64,000 nt of DNA from Tomocerus qinae (GCA_020055645.1 CM034546.1:99572001-99636000); one strand, 5' to 3'; counted from the stretch's first letter, positions 23,658 through 37,712 are shown. Numbers and translations: made by a program. The notes: generated from the sequence alone by a model not told the origin.

Positions 23658-26600
23658 ATGATTAAAATGTTTAGGCATTCGGCTAATCTGTTTATGTCTA
23701 TATTTTGTATAATATTGACATTACAATTAGCTAATGCAATTTTTCATAAGTACGACGATTCCCCAAGGAAGGTTCTTGATCCTGTGAAAACCGACGAATT
23801 TCTTTATGGACATTTTCCTGAAAATTTCAAATGGGGATTGGCCACAGCCGCATATCAAATTGAGGGAGGGTGGAACCTCGAAGGTGAGAAAGTATCTACA
23901 TCTGCTATTACTACGATTATCCTAATTAACATACCATCACAAGCATTACTATGCTATAATGCCAAATTATCCCATTATAGTAATTTAACTTCGTAGGTCG
24001 ACCGTAAGCTAATCGCTAAAACCAAATATTTCTAGAAATGAAAACCTTAAGCACGTTGATAAGATAATGATCGGAGAGAATCTGAAATCGTCAACATGTT
24101 TTTATTTAGTTGAAGTTGTATAGAAATTGACATTGACATTTTACTTTTAGGAAAGGGCGTTAGTATTTGGGATGTCTATACTCATCAAAATCCCAGTCCA
24201 ATTGAAGATGGGGAAACTGGAGATATTGCTTGTGATTCCTTCCACAAATATAAAACTGATGTACAGATGCTGAAGAATTTGGGGGTCAGTGATTATGTTT
24301 AGAAATAGCTTTATTCCTTAATGCAGCCTATTCGCTATAAGAACTTTCAACATTTATATAAACAGGTTGATAAATTGAAATTGTAACCAAAAGATTATTT
24401 TTTCAAATAGGCTGGATATTATCGTTTCTCCATTTCCTGGACTCGAATCTTCCCAAATGAAACTACCGAAAGTGGGATTAACCAGCAAGGAATTGATTAC
24501 TACAACAATCTAATAAATGAACTAATAGAAAATGGAATCACACCTGTTGCAACGATGTACCATTGGGATCTACCACAATACCTTGAATCACAATTCGGTG
24601 GCTGGCCTGGTGAGGAAATTGTGGACAATTTTGCTATCTATGCCCGAACATTATTCAGGGAATTTGGAGATCGCGTTAAGATGTGGATCACAATAAACGA
24701 GGTGAGACACTTTGCTTCATTTAAGCCATCAATTAACTTAATTGAAAACATATAATGGATTGATTGAAGCCATGGGTGATTTGCATTAATGGATACTCGG
24801 AAGGGTCAAATGCACCAGGGAGGACAGAGCGGCCGATTACTCCATACAAATGTGCCCATAATATTCTTAAATCCCATGCTGAGGCATATCGTATTTACGA
24901 AAGAGAATTCAAGGAAGAGCAACAAGGAGTCTGCGGAATTACATTAGATTCTGGATGGTAAGTTAATGTTTATGTAATTAAACCTCTTTCAGTGGTAATC
25001 ATGTAAATAAAATTGAAATACGTTCCTAAGGTATGAACCACTGAATCCTGAAAACGCAACGGATGTCGAAGCTGCTGAACGAGCTATTCAATTTAAAGTA
25101 CTAAAATTACATTATACACGATTATTTATGCATGTGTATTAATTACATATTTATGCAATTCAGCACGGATGGTTTGCAAGCCCCATTTTCTTTGGAAAAT
25201 ACCCGGATGTGATGAGAACAATTATTGATCAAAAAAGTCTAGATGCGGGCTACAACGAATCCAGATTACCAGAATTTAGTGCAGAATGGGTAGAAAAAAT
25301 CCAAGGTAATTTGAGATTATTTTTACAATAATGAAATATTTAATTATAAAATATTTACTCCTGATCTAGAGCTAAAAATTGTTAGTAGAACTCAAAGGAA
25401 TTTTTTTTCTATCTGTACTTACAAGGTTCGTATGATTTTCTGGGGTTAAATCATTACACTACGGAGTTAGTAACAAGTGTCAACTTGACTGAAGAAGGTT
25501 GGTTTTTTGATCAAAACACCAGAACAAGTCAAGATCCATCATGGCCTCCAGCAGCGTCACATTGGGTATACTTAGATTTGAAAACATATTCATTAAAGAC
25601 CGAAAAATGTACTAATATTTGGTTTAAATTGCTCTAGTTGAAAATGAACCCATGGGGTTTCCGTAAGACACTAAACTGGATTAAAAACACGTATGGAAAT
25701 CCAGAGCAGTTGGTTACAGAGAATGGTTTTAGCGATGATTCTACAATTGGGTTAAATGACCACAGGAGGATAGCCTATTACAATTCTTACATTAATCAAA
25801 TGCTAAAAGCTATCACAGTTGACAAATGTAACATAACTGCGTATTTTGGATGGAGTCTTATGGTACATCTTATATTGAATCAAGAATCTATTTTTTATAT
25901 TTAATTATCAAAAAGTTTTATTGAGGTTTTTGTTCCATAGGATAACATGGAGTGGAGCATGGGTAATATAAACTTCTCTGAATGGTTCCAAAAATATTTA
26001 TTGTGAATTTCGGGATTTACTGTGCAAAATATATTATAGAAAATTCTACCGAAAGAATGAAATGTAAATGTTAGTTTTGGATATTTAAGGGTACACACAA
26101 CGATTTGGTGTACACTGGGTGAACTTTACTGATCCTGAAAGACCAAGGATACCAAAACAATCTGCAGAGCTTCTGAAGAAAATATTTGCTGATAACGGTT
26201 TTCCAGAACCAGAAGATGACACTGCGACGGGAACGTTTCCTGACAATTTTCTCTTCGGGGTGGCAACATCTGCGTACCAAATTGAAGGGGCTTGGAATAT
26301 TGATGGAAAAGGAGAAAATATATGGGATAATTTTACGCACAGCATCCCCAGCCCAATTTACGATGGCAGCAATGGTGACATTGCTTGTAATTCGTATAGA
26401 AAGTACCCTGAAGATGTTCAACTTATCAAGTCTCTCAATGTAATGAGATATTTATTGTATCGTTCGAAATACACTCGAATCAGTAGTATAGCTTTTTGTT
26501 TGACTTTTTGAATCTAATGCATAAACCACCGATATTTTGCAGGCAAATTTTTATCGGTTTTCTCTCTCTTGGTCACGAATTCTTCCAACAGGAAGAAAGG

Positions 26601-28317
26601 ATAGAATAAATCCATCTGGAATAATTCATTACAACAACATGATAAATGAAATACTCAGAGAGGGAATGATTCCATTTGTTACAATGTACCACTGGGATCT
26701 TCCACAACCACTTGAAGATATTGGAGGATTTCGAAATGAGTCCATCATTCAACTTTTTACTGATTATGCTGAAGTTGTTTTTGAAAATTTCGGAGATAGA
26801 GTTAAAGATTTTATTACTTTTAATGAGCCTTGGGTCATATGTGTGTTGGGATATGAATCGGGAGTTAATGCACCTGGAATTGTAGATAAACCTACAGGGG
26901 CATACACTTGTGGTCACAATTTGTTAAAGGCTCATGCTGAAGCTTACCGATTGTACGAAGCGCGTTTCAAGGCTTCGCAAAAGGGTCGTGTAGGCATTAC
27001 TTTAGATTCTGCATGGTATGAACCAGAAATTCCAGAAGATCCTTTGTACGTAGCAGCAGCAGAACGTGCCATTCAGTTTAAAGTATGTGAAATGACCTTG
27101 AATAATTATAATATAAGTTTTGGTATGTACTATTTAAATACAAACATCAAAATATCATTTTGCAGCAAGGGTGGTTCGCAAGTCCCGTTGTATACGGTAA
27201 ATATCCAGATGTCATGAGAGAATATGTTGACAAAAATAGTGAAGGACTGTCAAGACTTCCGACATTTGATGCTGCCTGGACTGCAAAAATTAATGGTTAG
27301 TTCGTTTGTAACATAGAAAACGATAAAACGCTTCTGAGTAATAATGATTATGTTCTACTACCATATCTCTGTATTTTGCATTCTTCAATTTCAGGCTCCT
27401 TTGACTTTTTGGGGTTAAATCACTATACGACTGAGCTAGTTTACCCCGCTCCAGCAGGTGAACCATCTTGGGTTGGTGACCAAGAAATTTTAAGTAAGAA
27501 TCATTTTTAAAAAATGTACATTAGACGAAAATTATTTTGTCGGAAGTGAAAAGATGCTCTTATAGTTTTACTATTCCATTTTGTTGAATAAGTAGCTATC
27601 ATTGAACGTATTAATTTTGGTTGCTCTCTAAGGTAAAGTTTGAATATTTCACGATTTTAAATGGATTTTACGTAAAATGTTTTTTAGCTTATCAAGACCC
27701 AGCATGGACTCAATCAGCTTCATCTTGGCTTAAAATGTATCCGAAGGGATTCAGAAAACTTCTCAATTGGATCAAAAATACTTATGGCAATTCTGAACTT
27801 TTGGTAACAGAAAACGGTTTTAGTGATGACAGCACAGTGGGACTGAATGATACCAGACGAGCTAAATACTACAAATCATACATAAGTGAAATGCTTAAGG
27901 CTGTGAATGAGGATGGGTAAGCTAGTGTGAGTTTGTCAAGACGAATATACGCTAAAGGATGATATTTTTGATACTATTTCCATAGGTGTAACGTCACAGC
28001 CTACACAGCCTGGTCTTTAATAGATAACTTTGAATGGGGCATGGGTAAATAGTTCTGCTTAAATTTTCATGTCCATTTTACGTGCATTGTTTCTATTTAA
28101 TGATGCGCATACAGCAATAATATGATGTCTAAAGAAATTTTTTATGCTCCTGAATATAGGCTATGCAGACCGATTTGGTATATACTGGGTGAACTTTACC
28201 GACATTGAAAGACCAAGATACGAAAAATCGTCGGCCCAAGTTTTGCGTAAGATATATGCAGATCATGGATTTCCAACATCTAAAGATTCAGAAACTGTTA
28301 TCCTGGGTATGGAATAA
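23658..28317 (+). CDS. Secreted two-domain (fused) GH1 beta-glucosidase, 16 exons, 999 aa
   Basis: Exons: 23658-23883, 24151-24284, 24411-24701, 24770-24957, 25031-25097, 25164-25305, 25426-25565, 25638-25862, 25941-25962, 26090-26439, 26543-27082, 27166-27295, 27395-27493, 27688-27916, 27986-28044, 28160-28317; phases all agree. A signal peptide (ending LANA) precedes two complete GH1 barrels, about 60-515 and 527-995. Both have the acid/base motif (TINEPW, E217; TFNEPW, E690) and the nucleophile motif (VTENG, E424 and E893), so both should be active. The 350-nt exon 10 runs without a break from the end of domain 1 ([11 protein letters not shown]) into the start of domain 2 ([14 protein letters not shown]), proving one reading frame. 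GH1 enzymes hydrolyse beta-glucosides or related glycosides; substrate is not predictable here. There is no C-terminal membrane anchor, unlike vertebrate lactase-phlorizin hydrolase. Confidence 0.92.
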
Positions 28318-28694
28318 CGGAGTTAGTGATCACTTGGCGAAAAGAGCACATTATACTTACATGACCATTACATTTCATCTGTATTATATTGCCTGCAACT
28401 GTTAGAATGGAATATATTATTGTAAATAAATGGTTGATTTTCTACATTTATAGCCTTGATGCAAATGATTGGTCTGACTTAGATATAGAATGACTGAACT
28501 AACATAAGCTATTCACCTAATGTTATAGATAATGTTTCCTCTTTTCTTTCACTAGTTTATTAAGTTAACTCACAAAATAATTATAATTGAATCGGAATGA
28601 CAACCGTTTGATTAATATGACGAATCATTGTTATACTGTAGTCTGATGTCATTGAAATGCATAAGAGTATTGCATATTTGTTATGCATAACGAG
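28318..28694. other. Convergent 3' region between GH1 and GANAB genes
   Basis: Short AT-rich spacer shared by the two 3' ends; AATAAA follows the GH1 stop by about 110 bp (near 28425). Confidence 0.6.
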
Positions 28695-31600
28695 TTAAAA
28701 TGTTAATTTCAGCTGCCAATCTTCTTTAATGAGGACTCCAGGTTTTCTTATCACAAGAGGAGTCTGTCCTTCGGATTCTAAATTGACGCTCCCAACAGCT
28801 AAAATTTAATAAAAAAAGCATCACATAAATGAAATGAAATACACTTTTTACAATAAACAATGCCAATTTACTTAAATCACGATAAAATTGCACATTATCG
28901 GTACAAGTGGGGATACACACTTACATTTACTAGACACTTTAATGCTGCTGGGTTTGCTTTGCAAGCCTAAGATTACAACTCGTTCCACCCATTCGGGAGT
29001 TTCATATGTGCTTTCAGGATTCACAACCCTACAAGGAAGAATGATATTTATTTTTGCGTTTGCAATGAATACATTTTCATGAAATGAATATAGTTGGTGT
29101 ATTCCTTACTTTGCTTCTAACTGGTTATTTGAGTATGTGAATTCTATTTTCAAATACTTTCCATTTTTGTAGTCGTATGACTCTCCATCATCAGTGTAAA
29201 GTGTGCCACTTGCGTTTCCCTGAAATAAATCATAATATGCTTACTGATTAATACATATGGAAAAATTAACTATGCCATTATGAAGGGATAAAATCCACCT
29301 ACATTTTCGTCAACGGCCACGAACAGAGTGTAAGGATCTCTTTTCATCAATGCTGACGATCTACGGATTCTCTGTTTAGTAGGAATTATTGAGCCACCTC
29401 GTTGATATACGGGAATCTAAAAAATAAAAGACATTTGATTAAACTTTTATGCATTTTGGCAATAATGCTCCGAGCTAGACGCTTGAACGATATTTACTTC
29501 TACAAAGAAGATTTGTATGTTTGTACTTGGGAAAAATGTTAGAATCAAACTATAATAATAAATTTTACCAAGATTTAAAAACTTACAGTATCATCGTTGA
29601 CATTTATAGTATGAGTTCCAGCAGTGTATTTTCCATATGAATAGAAATCATACCACACTCCTTTAGGTAAGTATACTTCTACACTTGATGCTCCTTTATC
29701 TGTCACAGGGTGTACTAGAAGTGCGTCGCCTATTTAAACATTCATTCCAATCATATTACAATATTATATGGTTTTATTTGCGTTTGGACTTCAGTCAAGA
29801 AAATTCGCATAATGTTGTAGTTACAGGAATTACTAATTCCAAATAATAAATGGTAGCAAAACCAAATGGACGTACCCACAAGATGCTGGTCTTGCATATT
29901 AAATGTTTTAACATCATCAGGATAATTAGCCCACAATGGTCTCATAGGAGGCATTCCGGTTTCCTCATTTTCCTTGAATAAAGTATACCAGTATGGAAGT
30001 AAGGCATATCGTTTCCGAACCGCAGATCGGATTAAAGATGTGATTTGATCTCCAAACACCCATGGTTCCCGTCTTTTTGTTTCAATATGTGCATGATTTC
30101 TTACAAACGGTTGAAAAACGGCAGCCTTTAAATTAAGAAGGTTATTATAAATCAATTTCTATTTAGTGCCAGTTCATAGAAGTTGAAAACACATTTCAAT
30201 AATACTAACCTGGTACCAACGTAAAATAAGCTCAGCTTCAGGATTGTTGAAGAATCCTCCAATATCAGCTCCACATTGTGTGATTCCAGAAACACTAAGA
30301 GTTAAGCACATAGGAATTGATATTTTCAAGTGGTTCCAGTCGGCAGTGTTATCGCCAGTCCAAACAGCGGCATATCTATAAATATCCAATATGCACATGT
30401 AGCAATATCTGTATATCAAGTTATAACATGAATAGATTTGGAAGGAACATTAATTCAGTTGACTTACTTCTGAGTTCCTATGAAGAATGCGCGAGTCAAA
30501 ATGAATGGCCTTAGTGTACTATCAGAACGCATTAGTTGACCTTCAAAAGTTGACTTCACCTGCAGCAAAATATATTGACACAATCAAATAAAATCTTCAA
30601 AATGATACAAATTATATTAAAGAGAGCTATACAACGGACCTGCAACAATCCATACATATTGTGGACATCTCGATGTTCCCAATCCCCATAATGTTTCATA
30701 TCCTTTGGCATTGTAACTTCAGGTCCATTGAACACGGATGGTTCGTTCATATCATTCCAAGTGTACAGATCAAGAGTGGATGGATATTTGTCCAGTGCAA
30801 ATTGATTCCTCCAATATTCCCTGACTCTCGGATCGAAAAAGTCCAAATATGATGAGGAACCAGGCCAGCACCATCCTATTAGTCACCGTAGAAAATTATT
30901 AAGTACATACTACAAGTAAGTATTATTCTAATTCAAAGGTCACCTTCATAAACTTTCCCATGTTTATCTTTCACATAAAGGTCATTAGCTAAAGCGTCAT
31001 CATGAACAAAATATCCAGATTCTCTTTTAATATGAGGGTCGATGATAGTCACCATTTTACGACCTTTGGAGCTAATATTTTGGATCATCTCCACTGGATG
31101 AGGGAACTTGTGAGAATCCCAAGTAAAGTATCTATAATTTAGAATAGTAAATATTACAAATAAAGGTCCATAAGGTTTCAAGATTTATAATCCTATAAAA
31201 TAAGTTTTTACTTTTTGCCATCCGTATGTTCAATATCAAGCCAAAGAGAATCATAAGGAATATCATGTTTATCAAAGCCGTCATCAATTGATCGTACATC
31301 TTCTTCGTCATTATAATTCCATCTGCATTGATGAGATGAAATAGCCCAAGTCTAAAGAGTTAATTTAAAATGTTAGCACAAACATCGGAAGTCAGATACA
31401 ATATTTACTGGAGTTAGACTAGTTAGTTATATCTTGCCTGAGGGAGAGGAGTGTTTCCCGTCAATTTACCATACTGCCGGAACACATCAATAGGAGTTGG
31501 TCCCAGCAAAACAAATATATCAATGATTCCTGATTCACTCATCCATCTAGTTTTTCCTTCTTTATCGGATTCAGTACCTAAATGACGAAAGCAAAAATAT

Positions 31601-33456
31601 TGCTGCTAGTTAGTTTAGGGACAAAGGACAGTTACAAAGATTGGAACTGGGAACCAGAGAAGGCAGAAAAATTATAAAATAAAACCTAAGTATAAATAAA
31701 ACCATAAACCCAGCATTACTAGTGTGCTGATTAAACGACGACAAACTAGCGACAAGGGCAACCGAATAGGCGTAAATTTCTACAAAAGAAAAACAGAACA
31801 GTCGAACCCAATGCAATGTTGCGACGTACCACCATATACAGATATACCATTAATTGCTCAAGTTAGTTTCGGAGAGAAACCGAAAGCCGAACCAATACGA
31901 CACAATTAGAATAAGCGTTTTAGATGAAATTGTGTATTATTGTACGAACTTAATAAGAATTCTATGTAATTAAGCTTATCAAATAAGGAAATATTAATAA
32001 TAATAACCTCCAACTAGATTGACAATAGAATCAACAATATTGCCTCCTCCACCAACATTAATGTCAACCCATGTTTCTGCACTGTTCATCCATAAAACTC
32101 CAACTGTGTTTTCAGCACTAAAATCAAGTGTCAAGTCAAAAAGGTCATAAAACTTTTAACTATTTACTACTACTGCAAAAGCAATAGAGTTAATGACTAT
32201 AATATGACTTTATAATAAAAAATTACCTATGGGCAATGACATAAGGAATAGATCCATACAAAGCCATTGGATTATTGACTTCATATTCAAACACATCCAA
32301 GTTATACAGACGATAAGGATCTCCAGCTCTAAAAACACAATAGGCATACATTGTATTACATTTGTTCATATTAGTTACTATTACTGGGAATTGAATATAA
32401 TTAACATTTCATGAATTTACCCGGTATCTCGAAGCATGAAAGAGTCAGCGTGCTCTGGTAGGCCATAAAGACTTTGCGTGTGAGGGAAATCAATATCCAC
32501 TCCAATTGATTCAGGGCCAAACGGTTTGCTATCGGTGTGACTACCTCCAAAAGTTTCTTCCCACATTGAAGGTTCCTGATCTTCTTGTTTAATTTCATTT
32601 TCCTCTCCCTCTTTTGGTTCATCATTGCTTAATATCATTGTAATTAAATATTATAGCACTTTACGATGATCAATAATTAGGGAAACATCAGAAATTAGTT
32701 ACAATGCCTTACACGTCTGGCTTATTTCTCAAATGCTCAAACTTAAGAGTGCTTCTTCCATTGATAACTGCCACTTTCTTTCCTTTTGCGAAAAATTCCA
32801 ACTTCATAGGATCGCTCCAGACTTTTACGTAATTCTTTACCTTTTCCCTTCCAGACTCCTCGATGATCCAAAACTGTTCGTCCAGTTCAACCTCGATCCT
32901 AAAAGTACATTAGTTAGTAGTAAATATCGGTAATATTTGCAAGGGGACAATTAATATTAGAAATATGAATTTTTTTGAACACTTACAAAAAATATTTCAA
33001 ATCCGGAGGTAAAACATGTTCGACGACATATCGGGGTCTTAATGGATTTGCTTCATTCATTTGGACCCTGAAACCTCCTTCTTCAGTGCCATAGATTACA
33101 AGATTAAACTTATGGTCATTATTTTTATTGACAACATCAAATGTAGCGTGTGTTGCGAAAGATTTTCCAGACTTCAAATCCACGACATAATGCGAGGATC
33201 CTTGAGTGGCAGCCCGCTGACGTCTGCAAAGAACACCAAAAAATTAAGTTACAATCCATAAATACTCCAATAAGTTTAGTAGGAAATAATTAAATTTCAA
33301 TTTTAATTACTTGCAAAATCCGCTTTGTTCACAGGACTTGAATTTACTTCGATCCACAGTATCACAGGTGTTGATAAATAAGTTAACTATAAATATAAGG
33401 GAAATTATGCCACAAAAACTGGCTCTTCTTCTTACGGAACTTGAGAGGAGTCCCAT
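28695..33456 (-). CDS. GANAB: Glucosidase II alpha subunit (GH31), 18 exons, 924 aa
   Basis: Exons: 33456-33311, 33223-32987, 32898-32713, 32627-32421, 32328-32227, 32117-32008, 31577-31438, 31351-31212, 31131-30944, 30875-30640, 30559-30468, 30375-30210, 30125-29876, 29729-29587, 29416-29303, 29219-29110, 29028-28925, 28798-28695; all phases agree. An N-terminal hydrophobic signal (residues about 14-30), then the GH31 fold. The nucleophile is D527 in [10 protein letters not shown] and the acid is D603 in WTGDN. Length and the [11 protein letters not shown] stretch match GANAB (human 944 aa) rather than lysosomal GAA. In the ER lumen the enzyme, with its beta subunit, trims the two inner glucoses of N-glycans in the calnexin cycle (family knowledge). 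There is no KDEL, as expected because the beta subunit provides retention. Intron 7 has a GC donor. Confidence 0.96.
31352..31437 (-). other. GC-AG intron 7 of GANAB
   Basis: The donor reads CAG|GCAAGAT, the acceptor CTTTAG. Both flanking exons are fixed by strong GH31 conservation (TPLPQ / [11 protein letters not shown]), so the GC donor is required. Confidence 0.85.
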
Positions 33457-35219
33457 ACTGTCCGTCCCTGCCTAACCGGTCCTTTTACTGACACTTGTGA
33501 ATTTTACTGCTCCAACTGGGGATGATTCTTAATGATCCTACAAACAAAGATAAAAATGACAATGCATAAAATCTAAATAATAAATACAAAAACCGTGCTA
33601 ATTAGTTAAGCTAATGACTACACTTAAAGAAAGATTTATGACACAGCACAGCTGAGAGTTTAAAATGCAAACAAAAATAAGTGTCCACTTAGAACGTTAA
33701 TATTTTCTAGATTCGCATATACAACCGGTAGCTAATTAATTGAAAGTTGTAATTTTCAGTTTTAAAAAATTCGTACTTTAAAAGTTTACCAATTCCGTTT
33801 TAAGTCTTCGAAACTCTGTGAAAGAAAAGTTCCTCCGATGATGTAGTGTAACTTCGCTTCGTTTCCTTTAGCAAACTAACTGCAAAAATTCTCAATCAGC
33901 TCTCGTTCTTTAGTTTCCTCCGTGGAAGTATCAAGTGCAAATTCTTTCATTTGTGCTGACGAGGAACGATGAGTTCGCCGATTGCGCGTTGTATTTGTCT
34001 GTGAACAAGAGACTTTTGACTTTGCCTTGTGGGCATAGAGGCGGAGCCATGGGAGTTTAATAGGATGGCATCGACTCACACACGTACACACATAGTCACC
34101 GAGGGAATTTTGACAATCGGTATGTATCCGAAATAAAATTTAAGCGGACAGATCCTTATATCTATAGCAGACAGTCAAGCGGGTGTTCTATGTGATCATT
34201 ATGGCAGTAATGTTGTAATTCAGATATAGGTATAGATCTTATTTCTGTATGCATTTTAATATATAGGTTAGCATGTGTACAATTTGCGAAACGAAGATCC
34301 CCGGGTCTCCCCATTGTCAGATGTCGGAAGATTCGTAGTTTCTCCCCGAAAAAAACTACTACGTATTTAGTACAGCAATCTCTTCCCATTATTGTACCAC
34401 CTTGTGCCATTGAACATAACATGTTCTATCGACATATCGACCAAGCGAACATTAAAGTTGTATCTCCGCACCATTCTGTGCACGTTAAAAATTGTGTAGA
34501 GTTCGTTAAGCAAGAAAACTAGAGCAAACACTGCTGCATTTACTAGAATATCTCTAAAATACCCGGCATGGTTAGGAAAGATATATGTGTAATAATAGGC
34601 TGTTGTAGACTACAAGAATCAGTACAAAATCGAAAGAACTGTGTACACTTCCTAATCTAATATATTCACTTTGCCTATCATCTCGTAAGTGTCTTTCTTA
34701 AGTAAAGGGTATTTTTCACCTTACATTTTTACATTTTTATTTTCAAGAAAATATCCACCATAATTTGCTTGCCACATAGACCACTAGTCCTACGCTGCTA
34801 AACTGATTTTCATAAAATCATATACACCTCACGTTTTTACAGTTATATCACATAGATATTTACCAGAGATTCACACTTCCATATCGTGCATGCAAAACTC
34901 ATGTACTAACTAATAACTAATAACCGAGAAGACAAACAAGTAAATATTGACGATAAATATTTACATTTCTCAACAAAGCAAAGGTGAAACGGGTATTATA
35001 AAAGTTGCCGATTTTATAAGTTTCTACTACAGAACCATAAAACTTTAGATACTTTAACATAATTACATATTATAGCCATTAATTAACGCAATAGTTTAAT
35101 AATAGTAGGCTTAGGCTGTGCACGTCAAAACATAAAAGACATAAAACGAAGTTCTCGGCAAACACAACTAACTCAAAGTACCCCATTACATTTACACCAG
35201 GTATTACAAAAGTTTGAAA
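33457..35219. promoter_or_regulatory. Divergent promoter region of GANAB and taxilin, with GANAB 5' non-coding exon
   Basis: For GANAB, an acceptor at about 33539-33541 and an upstream donor (GTAAACT, about 33783-33789) suggest a 5' untranslated exon starting somewhere above 33790. No other gene is supported between the two divergent starts. Confidence 0.45.
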
Positions 35220-37712
35220 ATGAGTACTACTGCTGCTACCAATCCAGAACAAAAGTCTATTGAGAAAGCCCTCCAGAAGGAGAACAAAGCATTAAGGGTA
35301 CGTTTCAGTTTAGTAATGTAATGTAAACTCATTCTACTGCAACTTCATTTGTTTTAATAATTATTATGAAGAGAATTTATACATTCATTTTGACTTTTAT
35401 GAATGTTAATATAGGCTGAAATTAAGCAGCTGGAGATTAAAGTCAAAACTTTCCAAGGGGATTTAAATAAGTCTACAGCTTTGAAGGATCGACTTGAAGG
35501 GCTATGCAGGGAGTTACAGAAGCAAAATAGATTTATAAAGGTAAATCGCATAATAGTTACTTAAGTTATCCATCACACGCGCACTTATAATGTTCTCCAC
35601 GTACAACTAAAACATAGTCAATTTACGTATTTTTAAAATCAACAAATGTTTTCAGGCTGAAAGTTCTGCAAAAATCGCAGAAGCAAATGCTAAAGGAAAG
35701 GAGTTGGCTCAGGAAGTTCAAAATAATATGGGATTTATGAAAAATATCAACCAAAACTTGGCTTCTATTACATCGGAAAGTTTAGAGGTAATTGAGGATT
35801 ATATATGACTACTATTATTATTACTATTATATTACATTGAAGTCTTAGGATTGAATATTCCCTTAACTAATGAAGTAAAAACTAAATTATCGATACATAA
35901 AATTCAGGTGAAACGTGAAAATGAAGATTTGGCCAAGAAAATTGCAACTCTTAAGGATCACTATGAAGAGCGAGAAAAGGTAAGAAGAGAAAAACTAATA
36001 TTGTAGTATTTAAATTGTATTGCATACCAATAAGAAATTGTATGGGGAAAATGCGTTTTATTATATGGGAACTTGAATATAGGCATAGGGTTTGATCGCA
36101 TATATACAAAGGTGATCTGCTTAGATGAATTTTGATATTTTATTTTTATATTTTTAACCCAGATATTACAAACTGCTTTGAGTGAGACAAATGCTCTTTT
36201 ACTGATCACCAAGCAAGAACTAGGAGAATTCAAACTCAAAAATGCAGAGGAGAAGGAAAAGCTTTACGGAGAAATGCAACAATTGGCAAATGCTTTGGTG
36301 AAAAGCCGAGAGCAAATGAAAGAAGCAAAGGAAACTGAAATTACTCTGCGTAATCTCATTCAGAATTATGATGACAAGTTTAACGGTTTGCAGAGAGCTC
36401 TGAAGGACACTAATGGGGCTTATGATGAATTTAAATCAGAAATGTCTAAAGTATTCATAGAATTCACTTTTTTATGACTTTTTTTATTCATTTATAAAAG
36501 TAGTGGCTTAATTTTTATAATATTTGTCAGGTTACCGGTAGAACAAAGGATCTTGAAAAGGAAACATCAAAGTGGCAATCAAGATGGGAGGAAAGCAACA
36601 CTGCTCTGTGTCTGATGGAAAAAAATCATCAGCGACTGCAGGGAGAACTTGTTAAAGCTCAAGAAAGCCTCGCAAAAATGACAAACTTGTGTAGAGCTTT
36701 GCAAGTGGAGAGAAAAGAGTTGCTTAGCGAATTAAAGGTGGAGGAAGAAAAAAAAGGAATTAAAACTAAACCAGATGAAGCTGAGCTTCAACTTAACGAA
36801 AGAGCTAAACTTGTCGAAGATGTAGGTAATGAATCCCAACTTCCATCGACAGACAAAGTGGAGGTAACCCAAGATGAGGAAAAACCCGTGAAAGATTCGC
36901 CAGCAACGGGTCCCACGGCTGCTGCCAGTAGTGATGACAAATCTGTGGATATCGTTAGTGATTTACAAGAAGGGACAAATAAACCTGTTAGTAATAACGT
37001 TGAAGACAAAGGAAAGGAAACATCTCAAGACGAATCCTCTGATAATGTAAATGCAAAATCATCAAACAAAGGAAAAAATAAGTCTGCGCCAACATCACCC
37101 TCAAAAACAAAGAACAAAAAAACTCAGAACAAAAATCAATCTCAACCGTGTTCACCGTCGAAAAAGGAATCACCTCAAAAATCCGAGGGTAAACAAACTG
37201 CAGAAAACGTAGCTACACCACCCAATTCCGAAAAACAATCTCCTATTGCAGAAAGTGTACCCCAAACAGATGGACCTGAAGTAAAACCTGAAGAGAAAGT
37301 AGTTTCGCAAGTAGTAGATCTCGTTTCAATAGAAGAAAAAGCAGATACTCCATCGATTGAACAAATTTCTAATGATGACTCCAAATTAGTAAATAAAACT
37401 ATTGATAACCAAACTGAAACACCAGCTTCCCCCAAAAAGGATTCTGAAGAGGCTAAAACATCCGAGAACCTACCTGCATCCCAGAGTGACCCTGGAAAGA
37501 TTAATACGCCTGAAATCGAACCTGTACCCAAGGATAACCCTGAGACGTCTAATCCTGAAAATGTAGTCAAGTCGAACGACAATACTCCAGTTTCTCCCAA
37601 GCCACCTACTAATAATGCTCCGAAGGCCAACAAAAAGGGTCAAGGCAATAAACCGAACTCAGGGGAGGAAACGCTTCCTAAGTCGAACAAAAAGTCTAAA
37701 AAACATAAATAG
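35220..37712 (+). CDS. Taxilin family coiled-coil protein, six exons, 625 aa
   Basis: Exons 35220-35297, 35415-35540, 35656-35787, 35908-35979, 36163-36450 and 36531-37712, all introns phase 0. Residues about 15-310 form a long coiled coil with the taxilin signature LEGLCRELQKQN, followed by the typical F..TL-like and LCRALQ.ER helices. Residues about 320-625 are a low-complexity Lys/Ser/Pro/Glu tail with repeated SP sites and a basic C-terminus (NKKSKKHK), encoded in one long exon and much longer than the tail of most taxilins. Taxilins bind free syntaxins and nascent chains and act in vesicle traffic (family knowledge). Cytosolic; no signal or membrane segment. The coiled-coil part is confident, the function of the tail unknown. 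Confidence 0.92.

Noticed and set aside
37175-37633. 152-codon minus-strand frame
   Set aside because: Shadow of the low-complexity taxilin tail on the opposite strand.
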